Shown here: in pieces, positions 15,790 through 22,843 of the stretch
Numbering within the stretch: position 1 is the stretch's first letter
Layout: each line of letters begins with the position of its first letter
Origin: a virus
DNA: 29,380 nt
Virus record (IMG/VR): IMGVR_UViG_3300020469_000178
Span: 1 to 29,380 of that record
Strand: one strand, 5' to 3'
Made by a program: the position numbers and the translations under genes
Notes under the pieces: model-generated
Database searches by the model: none
Told to the model about the DNA's origin: nothing
The model's input: only the letters and a program-made list of their open reading frames with translations

Positions 15790-15951
15790 ATGAAGCAACA
15801 GACCAAAAAAACTGTCAAGTCTCCTTGTATAGGCGTTTGTTTGCTTAGTGAAAATGTTTGTCTTGGTTGTCATCGGACAGCTGAAGAAATTACAAATTGG
15901 ATGTACATGACTGACAAAGAAAAGTTAAAAACACTGAAAAGAATTAAATAA
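15790..15951 (+). CDS. Short cysteine-rich DUF1289-like protein
   Basis: A 53-residue ORF not overlapping any other gene. It contains SPCIGVC (residues 11-17), then CLGCHRTAEEITNW (24-37) and MTDKEKLKTLKRI. The spacing Cys-x3-Cys, Cys-x2-Cys followed by R-T-x-E-E-I-x-x-W matches DUF1289 proteins, small cysteine-rich proteins mainly known from proteobacteria. The four Cys (13, 17, 24, 27) could hold a metal or an Fe-S cluster. An in-frame TAA just upstream makes ATG 15790 the first start, but no Shine-Dalgarno is visible (TTTAAAAAAATATG). The leader 15708-15789 contains a possible -10 (TATTAT near 15742) with no good -35. The stop is followed five bases later by the gp55 promoter. Confidence 0.8.
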   Translation: MKQQTKKTVKSPCIGVCLLSENVCLGCHRTAEEITNWMYMTDKEKLKTLKRIK

Positions 15952-15955
15952 GTTA

Positions 15956-15984
15956 TTGACATACAAGAGAAATTAGTGTATAAT
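15956..15984 (+). promoter_or_regulatory. Consensus sigma-70 promoter of gp55
   Basis: TTGACA (15956-15961), 17 bp, TATAAT (15979-15984): a perfect host-type promoter. It starts the early half of the window, in front of the late sigma factor gene. The 19 bases TAGTGTATAATGTGTAACA (15974-15992) recur exactly at the gp45 promoter. Confidence 0.92.
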
Positions 15985-16030
15985 GTGTAACATTAAGAAT
16001 AAAAACTTAACATTAAAAATGGTATAAATT

Positions 16031-16624
16031 ATGGCCACGGCAGCATCTAAAAGACCACATTACGTGAACAACAAACAATTTAGTCAGGCGGTAGTAGACT
16101 ATGTTTTACACTTGAGAGAATGTGAAGAAAAGGATTTACCAAAACCTATAGTTCCTAACTATATTGCGGAATGTTTCCTAAAAATATGTGAAGGTCTTTC
16201 TCACAAGGCCAACTTCGTTCGCTATACTTATAGAGAAGAGATGGTTATGGATGCCGTTGAGAATTGTTTAAAAGCAATAAATAGGTTTGATCCAGAGGCT
16301 GCAACCAGAACAGGAAATCTAAATGCGTTCGCATACTTCACCCAGATTTCTTGGTACGCATTTTTACGAAGAATTCAGAATGAGAAAAGACAACAAGATA
16401 TTAAGATGAAATATATTTCAGAAGCTGCGATTGAAGATTTCCTAGTTAATGGTCAAGACATTGACGGTCATATACATACACAACCGTTTGTCGATGTTCT
16501 TAGACAGAGAATAGATTTAGTTAAAGACGCTGATACCCATTTCAAACATTACGCAAAAGAAGAAAAGAAAAGAAAAAGAAGAACTGTAAAGGTTGATTCT
16601 GATTTGTCGGATTATTTAGAATAA
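16031..16624 (+). CDS. gp55: Late-transcription sigma factor gp55-like
   Basis: A 197-residue, divergent sigma-70-family protein, near the size of T4 gp55 (185). The region-2-like core shows FVRYTYREEMVMDAVENCLKAINRFDPE (63-90) and NAFAYFTQISWYAFLRRIQNEKRQQ (98-122), the core-RNA-polymerase-binding and -10-melting helices. It directs RNA polymerase to TATAAATA boxes such as those found here at 345, 5055, 9038, 12377 and 12748. The C-terminus after a Lys/Arg stretch is VDSDLSDYLE, which fits a short acidic-hydrophobic sliding-clamp-binding tail as known for T4 gp55. It is transcribed from a host-type promoter, as expected for a gene needed before late expression. Confidence 0.93.
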   Translation: MATAASKRPHYVNNKQFSQAVVDYVLHLRECEEKDLPKPIVPNYIAECFLKICEGLSHKANFVRYTYREEMVMDAVENCLKAINRFDPEAATRTGNLNAFAYFTQISWYAFLRRIQNEKRQQDIKMKYISEAAIEDFLVNGQDIDGHIHTQPFVDVLRQRIDLVKDADTHFKHYAKEEKKRKRRTVKVDSDLSDYLE

Positions 16625-16627
16625 CGC

Positions 16628-16657
16628 TTGACAAGTATATCCTATCTGTGATATAAT
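16628..16657 (+). promoter_or_regulatory. Sigma-70 promoter of gp47-gp46
   Basis: TTGACA (16628-16633), 18 bp, TATAAT (16652-16657), with TG one base before the -10 (extended -10). It lies between the gp55 stop and the gp47 start. Confidence 0.88.
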
Positions 16658-16689
16658 ACGGTCTTATATAAATTTTTTATAGGTAATAA

Positions 16690-17745
16690 ATGAAACTTGC
16701 CATTCTGAATGATACGCACTGTGGTATTCGTAACTCTTCTGATATCTTCATGAAATATCAAGAAAGTTTTTATACTGATATATTTTTTCCATATATGTTG
16801 GAAAATAATATAACTCAAATACTACATCTTGGTGATTATTATGATAATCGAAAAACTGTAAATTTCAAAGCTCTTCATCATAATCGAAAAATATTCTTAG
16901 AGAAACTTAGAGAGTATGGTATCACTATGGATATCATATTAGGCAATCATGATTGTTATTTTAAGAACACTAATGATCTAAACTCTTTAAAAGAGTTACT
17001 AGGTCATTACATGAATGAAGTCAATATTATTGAAGAACCTCGCGTCATGGATTATGATGGGTGTAAGATTGGTCTAGTCCCTTGGATAAATCCAGAGAAC
17101 GAAAAGGAATATCTCAAATTTATCAAAAACTGTAAAACTGAAATCATCGGAGCTCATTTAGAACTTACGGGATTCGAAATGGATAGGGGTCTAGAATGTC
17201 GTGATGGAATGTCCCCAGCACACTTCGATAAGTTTGAAATGGTTTTAACTGGTCACTTCCATGCGAAATCAACACGAGGCAATATATATTATCTCGGTTC
17301 ACAAATGGAGTTTTACTGGAATGACTGTCATGATAAAAAATACTTCCACGTCTTTGACACTGATACGCGAGAACTAACCCCTATTCTCAATCCTTTAACG
17401 CTACATCAAAAGATATATTATGACTGTGACAAGATAGATGTACTTCAAGATCTCTCTTATATTGATAATAAGTTTGTAAAACTAATTGTTGTTAATAAAG
17501 GAGACCCTCTCATTTTTGAAAGATTTGTGGATAGAGTTCAGATGCGTTCAATACATCAACTCAAGATAGTAGAAAACTTTAGAGAATTTCTAGGCGACTC
17601 TGTTAATGGTGATATAAAGATTGATGATACTAGAGAATTAGTTCACAAGTATATTGATATGGTAGATACCGACTTAGATAAAAACAGAATAAAATCAGAA
17701 ATATCTGAACTTATGTTAGAAGCACAAAACTTAGAAATAGCCTAA
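16690..17745 (+). CDS. gp47: Recombination nuclease subunit gp47-like (Mre11/SbcD family)
   Basis: A 351-residue metallophosphoesterase, similar in size to T4 gp47 (339). All motifs are visible: NDTH (Asp8, His10), HLGDYYDNR (Asp49), LGNHD (85-89 region), GAHLE (His156) and TGHFH (His189, His191). These residues bind the two metal ions. With gp46 it forms the Mre11-Rad50-like complex that resects DNA ends for recombination-dependent replication and helps host DNA breakdown. It has its own early promoter and lies 9 bases before gp46, in the T4 order 47-46. Confidence 0.97.
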   Translation: MKLAILNDTHCGIRNSSDIFMKYQESFYTDIFFPYMLENNITQILHLGDYYDNRKTVNFKALHHNRKIFLEKLREYGITMDIILGNHDCYFKNTNDLNSLKELLGHYMNEVNIIEEPRVMDYDGCKIGLVPWINPENEKEYLKFIKNCKTEIIGAHLELTGFEMDRGLECRDGMSPAHFDKFEMVLTGHFHAKSTRGNIYYLGSQMEFYWNDCHDKKYFHVFDTDTRELTPILNPLTLHQKIYYDCDKIDVLQDLSYIDNKFVKLIVVNKGDPLIFERFVDRVQMRSIHQLKIVENFREFLGDSVNGDIKIDDTRELVHKYIDMVDTDLDKNRIKSEISELMLEAQNLEIA

Positions 17746-17754
17746 GAGTATTAT

Positions 17755-19479
17755 ATGATAATTTTCGAAAAACTTAAATACAAGAATTTTCTGTCCACTG
17801 GAAATTCTTTTACAGAAATCGATCTACAAGCTGCACCGACCACATTGGTGGTTGGTCAGAATGGTGCTGGAAAGTCAACAATGTTGGACGCTTTATCTTT
17901 TGGACTGTTCGGTAAAGCTCATAGAAAAATATCTAAAAATCAATTGATCAATACAATAAATTCTAAAGATGCTTTGGTAGAAGTGGAATTTGTAATCGGT
18001 TCAAAAAAATACAGAATTGTTCGTGGAATAAAACCAAACATATTCGAAATATACGTAAATGGTGTAATGCTCGATCAAAGTTCACACGCAAAAGAATATC
18101 AACAAATACTGGAAAAAAATATTCTGAAACTAAACCACAAATCTTTTCACCAGATTGTGGTTCTAGGCTCTGGTTCTTTTGTACCTTTTATGCAGTTAGG
18201 TCAATCTCAAAGAAGAGATGTTATCGAAGATCTTTTAGACATCAATGTATTTTCTAAAATGAATCAACTATTAAAAGAGAAAATAAGTTTATTAAAAATC
18301 AATGTGTCAGAGAACGATCATAAATTAGAAGTTGTGGACACTAAAATAAAATCTCAAAAGAAATATATAAGAGACTTGACTGCAATTACTACTGAGAATA
18401 GAAAGAAGAAAGAAAATGAAATAAAAGAGCTCAGAGAAAAAATTAAGTTATTGACTAAACAAAATTCAAAACTTTCAAAAAGCATTGAAAAGTTGCTTCC
18501 GACATACACAGATCAATTACAATCTTTAACTGATAAGAAAACAAAACTTACTACATATAATACTCAGTTTAAAACTAAAGTAAAAGCTGTCGTGAAGGAA
18601 TCCAAATTTTTTGAAGAAAACGAATCCTGTCCTACATGTGAACAAACTATATCCGAAGATCTTAGAAAAGACAAACTTTCGGAAACCCAAAAGAAAGCAA
18701 AAGAGTTGAACCAAGCGATGGAAATGGCTTCAGAGGAATTACTGAATATAGATTCTAAAATCGATGATGTGAATGAACAGATCTCAATTATACAAAAAGA
18801 CCAAACAGAAATGTATAGTAATAATAAATCCATTTCTCAGTTTCAGAACCAAGTGGACAACATACAAACAGACATAGATGAACTAGTGAATAATACTGGA
18901 AACATGGGTCAAGCGAATGACGATCTAGAAGAACTAAATGATCAGAAACATGAATGTCAAGACGAAAGATATAGACTTAACGAACAGGCTTCTTACAATA
19001 GAGTTGCATCAGAATTATTGAAAGATACTGGAATAAAAACTAAAATTATAAAACAATATATTCCAGTCATTAATCAATTGACAAATCAGTATCTACAGAT
19101 TTTAGACTTCTTTGTCCACTTTGACTTAGACGAGAATTTTCAAGAAACCATTCGATCTAGACACAGAGATTCTTTTACCTATGATTCTTTTTCAGAAGGT
19201 GAGAAACAAAGAATAGATTTATCATTATTGTTCACTTGGAGACAAGTTGCAAAAATGAAAAATTCAGTAGCGACAAATCTACTGATACTTGACGAAACAT
19301 TTGATTCATCGTTAGATGATGATGGTGTTGATAACCTTATGAAAATTATAAACTCTTTGGGTGGTGATACAAACGTGTTCGTTATATCCCACAAGGCTGA
19401 GTTAGAAGACGCTCAGTTTGAAGACAAACTAGTTTTCAGTAAAAATAAAAACTTCTCCACATTGAAAAAAGCTGCATAA
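17755..19479 (+). CDS. gp46: Recombination ATPase subunit gp46-like (Rad50/SbcC family)
   Basis: A 574-residue SMC-like ATPase close to T4 gp46 (560). Walker A is VGQNGAGKST near residues 33-42. A coiled coil follows, with a zinc-hook CPTC (Cys292, Cys295) at its tip, then the second coil arm. The C-terminal half has the ABC signature FSEGEKQR, Walker B NLLILDETFDSSLDD and the H-loop VFVISHKAEL. Dimerisation through the zinc hook and ATP-driven clamping present DNA ends to the gp47 nuclease. Confidence 0.97.
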   Translation: MIIFEKLKYKNFLSTGNSFTEIDLQAAPTTLVVGQNGAGKSTMLDALSFGLFGKAHRKISKNQLINTINSKDALVEVEFVIGSKKYRIVRGIKPNIFEIYVNGVMLDQSSHAKEYQQILEKNILKLNHKSFHQIVVLGSGSFVPFMQLGQSQRRDVIEDLLDINVFSKMNQLLKEKISLLKINVSENDHKLEVVDTKIKSQKKYIRDLTAITTENRKKKENEIKELREKIKLLTKQNSKLSKSIEKLLPTYTDQLQSLTDKKTKLTTYNTQFKTKVKAVVKESKFFEENESCPTCEQTISEDLRKDKLSETQKKAKELNQAMEMASEELLNIDSKIDDVNEQISIIQKDQTEMYSNNKSISQFQNQVDNIQTDIDELVNNTGNMGQANDDLEELNDQKHECQDERYRLNEQASYNRVASELLKDTGIKTKIIKQYIPVINQLTNQYLQILDFFVHFDLDENFQETIRSRHRDSFTYDSFSEGEKQRIDLSLLFTWRQVAKMKNSVATNLLILDETFDSSLDDDGVDNLMKIINSLGGDTNVFVISHKAELEDAQFEDKLVFSKNKNFSTLKKAA

Positions 19480-19484
19480 AGTGC

Positions 19485-19513
19485 TTTACATTTCTTGTGG
19501 ACTAGTGTATAAT
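19485..19513 (+). promoter_or_regulatory. Sigma-70 promoter of the clamp gene
   Basis: TTTACA (19485-19490), 17 bp, TATAAT (19508-19513). Its -35 side (CTTTACATTTCTTGT) is repeated at the gp43 promoter, and its -10 side (19503-19521) is repeated at the gp55 promoter. An ATG inside TATAATG at 19512 opens a longer frame but cannot be the start of a transcript from this promoter. Confidence 0.88.
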
Positions 19514-19541
19514 GTGTAACAAATTAATAAGGAATTATATT

Positions 19542-20219
19542 ATGGAACTCTCAGAAAGAACTATCAACGTACTTAAAAACTACGCTACGATAAACCCCAA
19601 CATTGTTTTCAATGAAGGGAATACAATCAAAACAATGGCTGTCGCACGTAATGTTGTGTCTAGTGCTGCTGTCGAAGAAAACTTCCCAAGGACTTTTGGG
19701 ATTTATGATCTCAATGAATTTTTAAGTGCATTGAGTCTTGTTAAGAATCCAAGTATGACTTTTGGTGATGACTACTTGACTGTAAACGATGGATCAGGAT
19801 TATCGGCTATCAAATACTTTTATTCAGATCCCGACATGTTAACCGCACCCAACAAAGATATTACCATGCCAGAAGCTGAAGTAAAGTTCACATTAACCCA
19901 AGAAACTTTAGGTCAACTGAAAAGAGCGTCTTCTGCTTTGGGTCATAATGAAATAACTATATCTCCGTCTGGGGGATCAATAAAATTGACTGTGGGTGAC
20001 AATTCTGACTCCACCTCAAATGAATTTTCAATCGAAGTAGATGGAAATTATCCAGATGATGTTGACTTCAAATTTGTAATTAATGTGAATAATCTCAAAG
20101 TTATAAATGAAACATTTGAGGTTTCTGTTTCTAGTAAACTTATAAGTAATTTCACAAGTTTACATTCTGACATACAATATTTTGTCGCTTTAGAAAAAAC
20201 ATCAACCTACGGAGTATAA
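19542..20219 (+). CDS. gp45: Sliding clamp gp45-like
   Basis: A 225-residue protein, near identical in length to T4 gp45 (228). Recognised parts are MELSERTINVLKNYATINPN, the RNVVSSAAVEENFPRTFGIYDLNEFLSALSL segment and GDDYLTVNDG. The C-terminus SDIQYFVALEKTSTYG is typical of the trimeric clamp. It tethers the polymerase gp43 to DNA and activates late promoters through gp55. ATG 19542 is chosen because AAGGA (19529-19533) lies 8 bases upstream. The longer version starting at 19512 would begin within the -10 box. Confidence 0.95.
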   Translation: MELSERTINVLKNYATINPNIVFNEGNTIKTMAVARNVVSSAAVEENFPRTFGIYDLNEFLSALSLVKNPSMTFGDDYLTVNDGSGLSAIKYFYSDPDMLTAPNKDITMPEAEVKFTLTQETLGQLKRASSALGHNEITISPSGGSIKLTVGDNSDSTSNEFSIEVDGNYPDDVDFKFVINVNNLKVINETFEVSVSSKLISNFTSLHSDIQYFVALEKTSTYGV

Positions 20220-20224
20220 ATAAA

Positions 20225-20440
20225 ATGGCTGCTACTAATCAAGAACAATTGAATGACTTGGCGAACAGAATCGCTAGATCCACCGTTGCTGTTATTGATA
20301 CAATAACGACTAGGGGTGGATTCAAGGGTGAAGAGTTAATGACTATTGGAACCTTAAGAGAACAAGCTATTCAAGTAATTAGTTTGGTGGATCAATTATC
20401 TCCCGATAATGATTCAGTCGAAACCGAATCAAAAAAATAA
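20225..20440 (+). CDS. Small conserved hypothetical protein after gp45
   Basis: A 71-residue protein, mainly helical: NQEQLNDLANRIARSTVAVIDTI, then TRGGFKGEELMTIGTLREQAIQVI and an acidic, Ser-rich tail. I do not recognise a named family. The RGxFKGEEL-type centre and its place right behind the clamp gene look like a conserved small protein of marine T4-like phages. It starts 6 bases after the gp45 stop, with GGAG about 10 bases before its ATG, so it is likely co-expressed with the clamp. A TATAAATA at 20215 overlaps this junction but is too close to the ATG to serve it. Confidence 0.75.
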   Translation: MAATNQEQLNDLANRIARSTVAVIDTITTRGGFKGEELMTIGTLREQAIQVISLVDQLSPDNDSVETESKK

Positions 20441-20446
20441 TTTATC

Positions 20447-20652
20447 GCGGAGATCCGTATAGAGTCAATGAGTGCCCCTCATTGAAGGTAGGGGAAGTTC
20501 CTACTCTCCGCTCCAAATTAGAACCCCGAAGAGACTGAAGCTCAGTCCAGTTCCTTCAAAACCACAACCTATTGACTGAGATACGAATTGATTGCCCACC
20601 GATCAATTAAGAGACTAATGCCCGAATCTGGTTGTTTGGGTATAGGGTGGGC
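20447..20652 (+). ncRNA. Candidate structured RNA / leader of the lipoprotein gene
   Basis: This gene-free stretch is visibly GC-richer than its surroundings and full of complementary segments. A three-way junction is closed by GCGGAGA (20447-20453) with TCTCCGC (20505-20511). It holds an 8-bp stem 20465-20472/20478-20485 and a 5-bp stem 20488-20492/20500-20504. CTCAGTC (20541-20547) can pair either back to GACTGA (20533-20538) or forward to GACTGAG (20574-20580). The hairpin AATTGAT/ATCAATT (20586-20592/20602-20608) has a loop GCCCACC fully complementary to GGTGGGC (20646-20652), a possible 7-bp pseudoknot. CCCGAA/TTTGGG (20621-20626/20635-20640) is a further stem. The pseudoknot ends just before the lipoprotein ribosome site. 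Known family: none recognised. Confidence 0.55.
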
Positions 20653-20668
20653 CGAATTAGGATGTCTT

Positions 20669-21058
20669 ATGCGTTTGTTTTTTATATTATTAATTATAAT
20701 GTGTTCTTCATGCACAGGTACAACAACGTCTTTTAAAAAAATATCTAAAGATGGATTTTTTTTCGAAGGAAAGGAAGTAGAGACGTTAAAACCAAATGTT
20801 GAATTTATTATCATGAAAAACGAAGAAGAGTTCAACGCAATAAGAAAACAATTTTTTGGTCACCATTGGAATACAGTAGAAGCCTTTACTAGATGGAGAC
20901 CAAAAACAGAGACTTGTATCATATACGTGAAAGATCCAGAGTGGAAATATGAACCAGAATATATTGGACATGAAGTGGCTCATTGTATTTGGGGAAACTG
21001 GCATGAAACCAAAGTAAAACCCGTGAATAATTATCTGGATAGATTAGAAGAAAATTGA
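20669..21058 (+). CDS. Putative lipoprotein with HExxH metalloprotease-like motif
   Basis: A 129-residue protein. The N-terminus MRLFFILLIIMCSSCTG is a short lipoprotein-like signal with a probable lipidated Cys in MCSSC (Cys12 or 15). Further on is GHEVAHCIWG, an HExxH zinc motif of the kind found in zincin metalloproteases. The sequence around it (YEPEYIGHEVAHCIWGNWH) has another His four residues on that could be the third ligand. The ATG at 20669 has AGGA 6 bases upstream; longer in-frame starts (TTG 20588, ATG 20618) would spoil the signal peptide. A cell-envelope role in the infected host is inference. Its stop codon TGA is shared with the -35 box of the gp44 promoter. Confidence 0.78.
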   Translation: MRLFFILLIIMCSSCTGTTTSFKKISKDGFFFEGKEVETLKPNVEFIIMKNEEEFNAIRKQFFGHHWNTVEAFTRWRPKTETCIIYVKDPEWKYEPEYIGHEVAHCIWGNWHETKVKPVNNYLDRLEEN

Positions 21059-21083
21059 CAAACATATATCATTGTGGTATACT
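21055..21083 (+). promoter_or_regulatory. Sigma-70 promoter of gp44-gp62-regA
   Basis: TTGACA (21055-21060), 17 bp, TATACT (21078-21083) with TG one base before it (extended -10). The -35 hexamer contains the stop codon of the lipoprotein gene. The leader ends with ATATTATGGAG, also present before gp43. Confidence 0.88.
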
Positions 21084-21116
21084 GTACAAATTGAATTTTA
21101 TATTATGGAGTAACTT

Positions 21117-22052
21117 ATGGAAGAATTTCTTTGGGTTGAAAAGTATCGACCGAAAAAAGTTTCTGAAACTATATTAACAAATGAACTAAAATCCACCTTC
21201 CAATCTATAGTTGATGGTGGAGAAATTCCTAACATGTTGTTTACGGGTACAGCTGGTACTGGTAAGACAACAATCGCACGTGCAATATGTGAACAGTTAG
21301 GACTCGACTATATAGTTATAAATGGTTCAGAAGAGGGTAACATTGATACCCTACGCGGAAAGATTAAGCAGTTCGCCTCGTCTGTATCTCTCTCAGGGGG
21401 TTACAAAGTTGTAATCCTTGACGAGGCGGACTACTTAAATCCCCAATCCACACAACCCGCTCTTCGTGGTTTTATCGAAGAGTTCTCTAAAAACTGTCGA
21501 TTTATTCTCACTTGTAATTTTAAAAATAAAGTCATAGAACCCCTTCATTCTAGGTGTTCCAACTACGAATTCACTTTCAGTAAAAAAATCCTTGCGAAAC
21601 TTTGCGGTCAATTTATGATCCGACTAGAAACTATTCTTGAAGAAGAGAATGTCTCATACAATAAAGATGTTGTTGCTGGTCTTATCATGAGATACGCCCC
21701 AGATTGGAGACGTGTTTTGAATGAGGCTCAGAGAGGGTGTATAGGTGGTACTCTATCCACTATTGTCATGGACAAAGACGACAATAGTAACTATACACAA
21801 CTCTTTTCTCATATTAAAAACAAGGATTTTAAAAAGATGCGACAATGGGTTGTCAACAATGTCGATCTAGAACCAGCTGCAATATTTCGTGACGTATATG
21901 ATAATATGTCTGAACATGTCGTGCCAGAGAGTATACCACAACTGGTTTTGATTCTCGCGGACTACCAATATAAAAACGCATTTGTCGCGGATCATGAATT
22001 AAACTTGGTCGCCTGTCTAACTGAAGTTATGGCGAATGTTGACATAAAATGA
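21117..22052 (+). CDS. gp44: Clamp loader large subunit gp44-like
   Basis: A 311-residue AAA+ ATPase, close to T4 gp44 (319). It has the N-terminal LWVEKYRPKKVSE, Walker A GTAGTGKTT (44-52), Walker B VVILDEADYL (98-107) and the SRC motif (145-147) that supplies the arginine finger. The C-terminal collar domain follows. Four gp44 and one gp62 open the gp45 ring and place it on primer ends. The stop overlaps the gp62 start (ATGA), a coupling arrangement also known from T4. Confidence 0.96.
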   Translation: MEEFLWVEKYRPKKVSETILTNELKSTFQSIVDGGEIPNMLFTGTAGTGKTTIARAICEQLGLDYIVINGSEEGNIDTLRGKIKQFASSVSLSGGYKVVILDEADYLNPQSTQPALRGFIEEFSKNCRFILTCNFKNKVIEPLHSRCSNYEFTFSKKILAKLCGQFMIRLETILEEENVSYNKDVVAGLIMRYAPDWRRVLNEAQRGCIGGTLSTIVMDKDDNSNYTQLFSHIKNKDFKKMRQWVVNNVDLEPAAIFRDVYDNMSEHVVPESIPQLVLILADYQYKNAFVADHELNLVACLTEVMANVDIK

Positions 22053-22429
22053 GTCCTTTCGATTTTTTAAAAACTATAAACTCTTCTAAAAAAGACTTGA
22101 TGTTAGAAGACCCCGATAATGAGAAACTATATAATTCTTTTATCGTGAATCGTAGTCTTTCGTACTTTCCAGATACAGTTTTTATGGCTAATGAAATGAA
22201 TCGATTCCACCACTTGGACAACAAACTACAATATCATTTTTTTATAAATATTATACGCAAACGCAACCGTTTTAGTAAATGGTCTAAAGCGGATAATATC
22301 AATAATATACAAGCTGTGAAAGAGTATTTTGGTTATAGTGACAGCAAGGCGAAACAAGCGTTATCTATATTAACTGAAGACCAAATTACGGCTATTCAAA
22401 ATAAGGTTTTTAAAGGTGGAAGAAAATAA
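22049..22429 (+). CDS. gp62: Clamp loader small subunit gp62-like
   Basis: A 126-residue protein in the T4 position between 44 and regA. It begins SPFDFLKTINSSKKDLM and contains NSFIVNRSLSYFPDTVFMANEMNRFHHLDNKLQ, typical for gp62 of marine T4-like phages, followed by FINIIRKRNRFSKW. It is clearly shorter than T4 gp62 (187). The start lies in ATGA, overlapping the gp44 stop, and its end overlaps the next gene's GTG start by 14 bases. Confidence 0.92.
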   Translation: MSPFDFLKTINSSKKDLMLEDPDNEKLYNSFIVNRSLSYFPDTVFMANEMNRFHHLDNKLQYHFFINIIRKRNRFSKWSKADNINNIQAVKEYFGYSDSKAKQALSILTEDQITAIQNKVFKGGRK

Positions 22430-22826
22430 TTTAGTAGAATGGAATCCTCTGAAAATGTTAGAAATAATACTAACTGAACCAGATGATTTCCTAAAGGTGA
22501 GAGAAACTCTGACCCGAATAGGCGTATCGTCAAGACGAGACAATACATTATATCAATCATGTCACATACTACACAAACAAGGAAGATACTTCATAGTTCA
22601 TTTCAAAGAGTTGTTTTTATTAGATGGAAAGAAATCTAATTTAGAAGAAAATGACATCCTAAGACGAAACACCATTGCTCTTCTTTTACAGGATTGGGGC
22701 TTAGTGGATATCCAAAATAAAGATATGGTAAAAGACTCTGCTCCTATGAGACAGATAAAAATCATATCGTATAAAGAAAAAGAGAACTGGAATCTTCAAC
22801 CTAAATACAATATAGGAAATAGTTAA
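22416..22826 (+). CDS. regA: Translational repressor RegA-like
   Basis: RegA binds around start codons of early phage mRNAs and blocks their translation, including its own. The match to T4 RegA (122 residues) is obvious: EPDDFLKVRETLTRIGV, LYQSCHILHKQGRYFIVHFKEL, LLLQDWGLVDI and the C-terminal WNLQPKYNIGN. The start is uncertain. GTG 22416 gives 136 residues with MEENNLVEWNPLK before the T4-equivalent beginning. ATG 22455 (MLEIIL) corresponds exactly to the T4 start but has only a weak GGAA 11 bases upstream. It follows gp62 in the order 44-62-regA-43. Confidence 0.95.
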   Translation: MEENNLVEWNPLKMLEIILTEPDDFLKVRETLTRIGVSSRRDNTLYQSCHILHKQGRYFIVHFKELFLLDGKKSNLEENDILRRNTIALLLQDWGLVDIQNKDMVKDSAPMRQIKIISYKEKENWNLQPKYNIGNS

Positions 22827-22843
22827 TAACAAAGGATTTAATT

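Noticed and set aside
19512-19541. N-terminal extension of gp45
   Set aside because: The earlier ATG is part of the -10 box TATAATG; ATG 19542 has AAGGA at good spacing and matches the T4 clamp start.
20215-20222. TATAAATA late promoter
   Set aside because: It overlaps the gp45 stop and ends two bases before the next ATG, so its transcript would miss that start codon.
20447-20515. tRNA gene
   Set aside because: A 7-bp acceptor-like stem and CCA are present, but the T-loop consensus and D-arm are missing and the middle stem is 8 bp with a 5-base loop; reported as a structured RNA element instead.
20605-20625. Group I intron core (AAGAGACTAATG resembles the conserved R element)
   Set aside because: No matching S element (TAGTC-like) follows, and no interrupted exon pair surrounds it.
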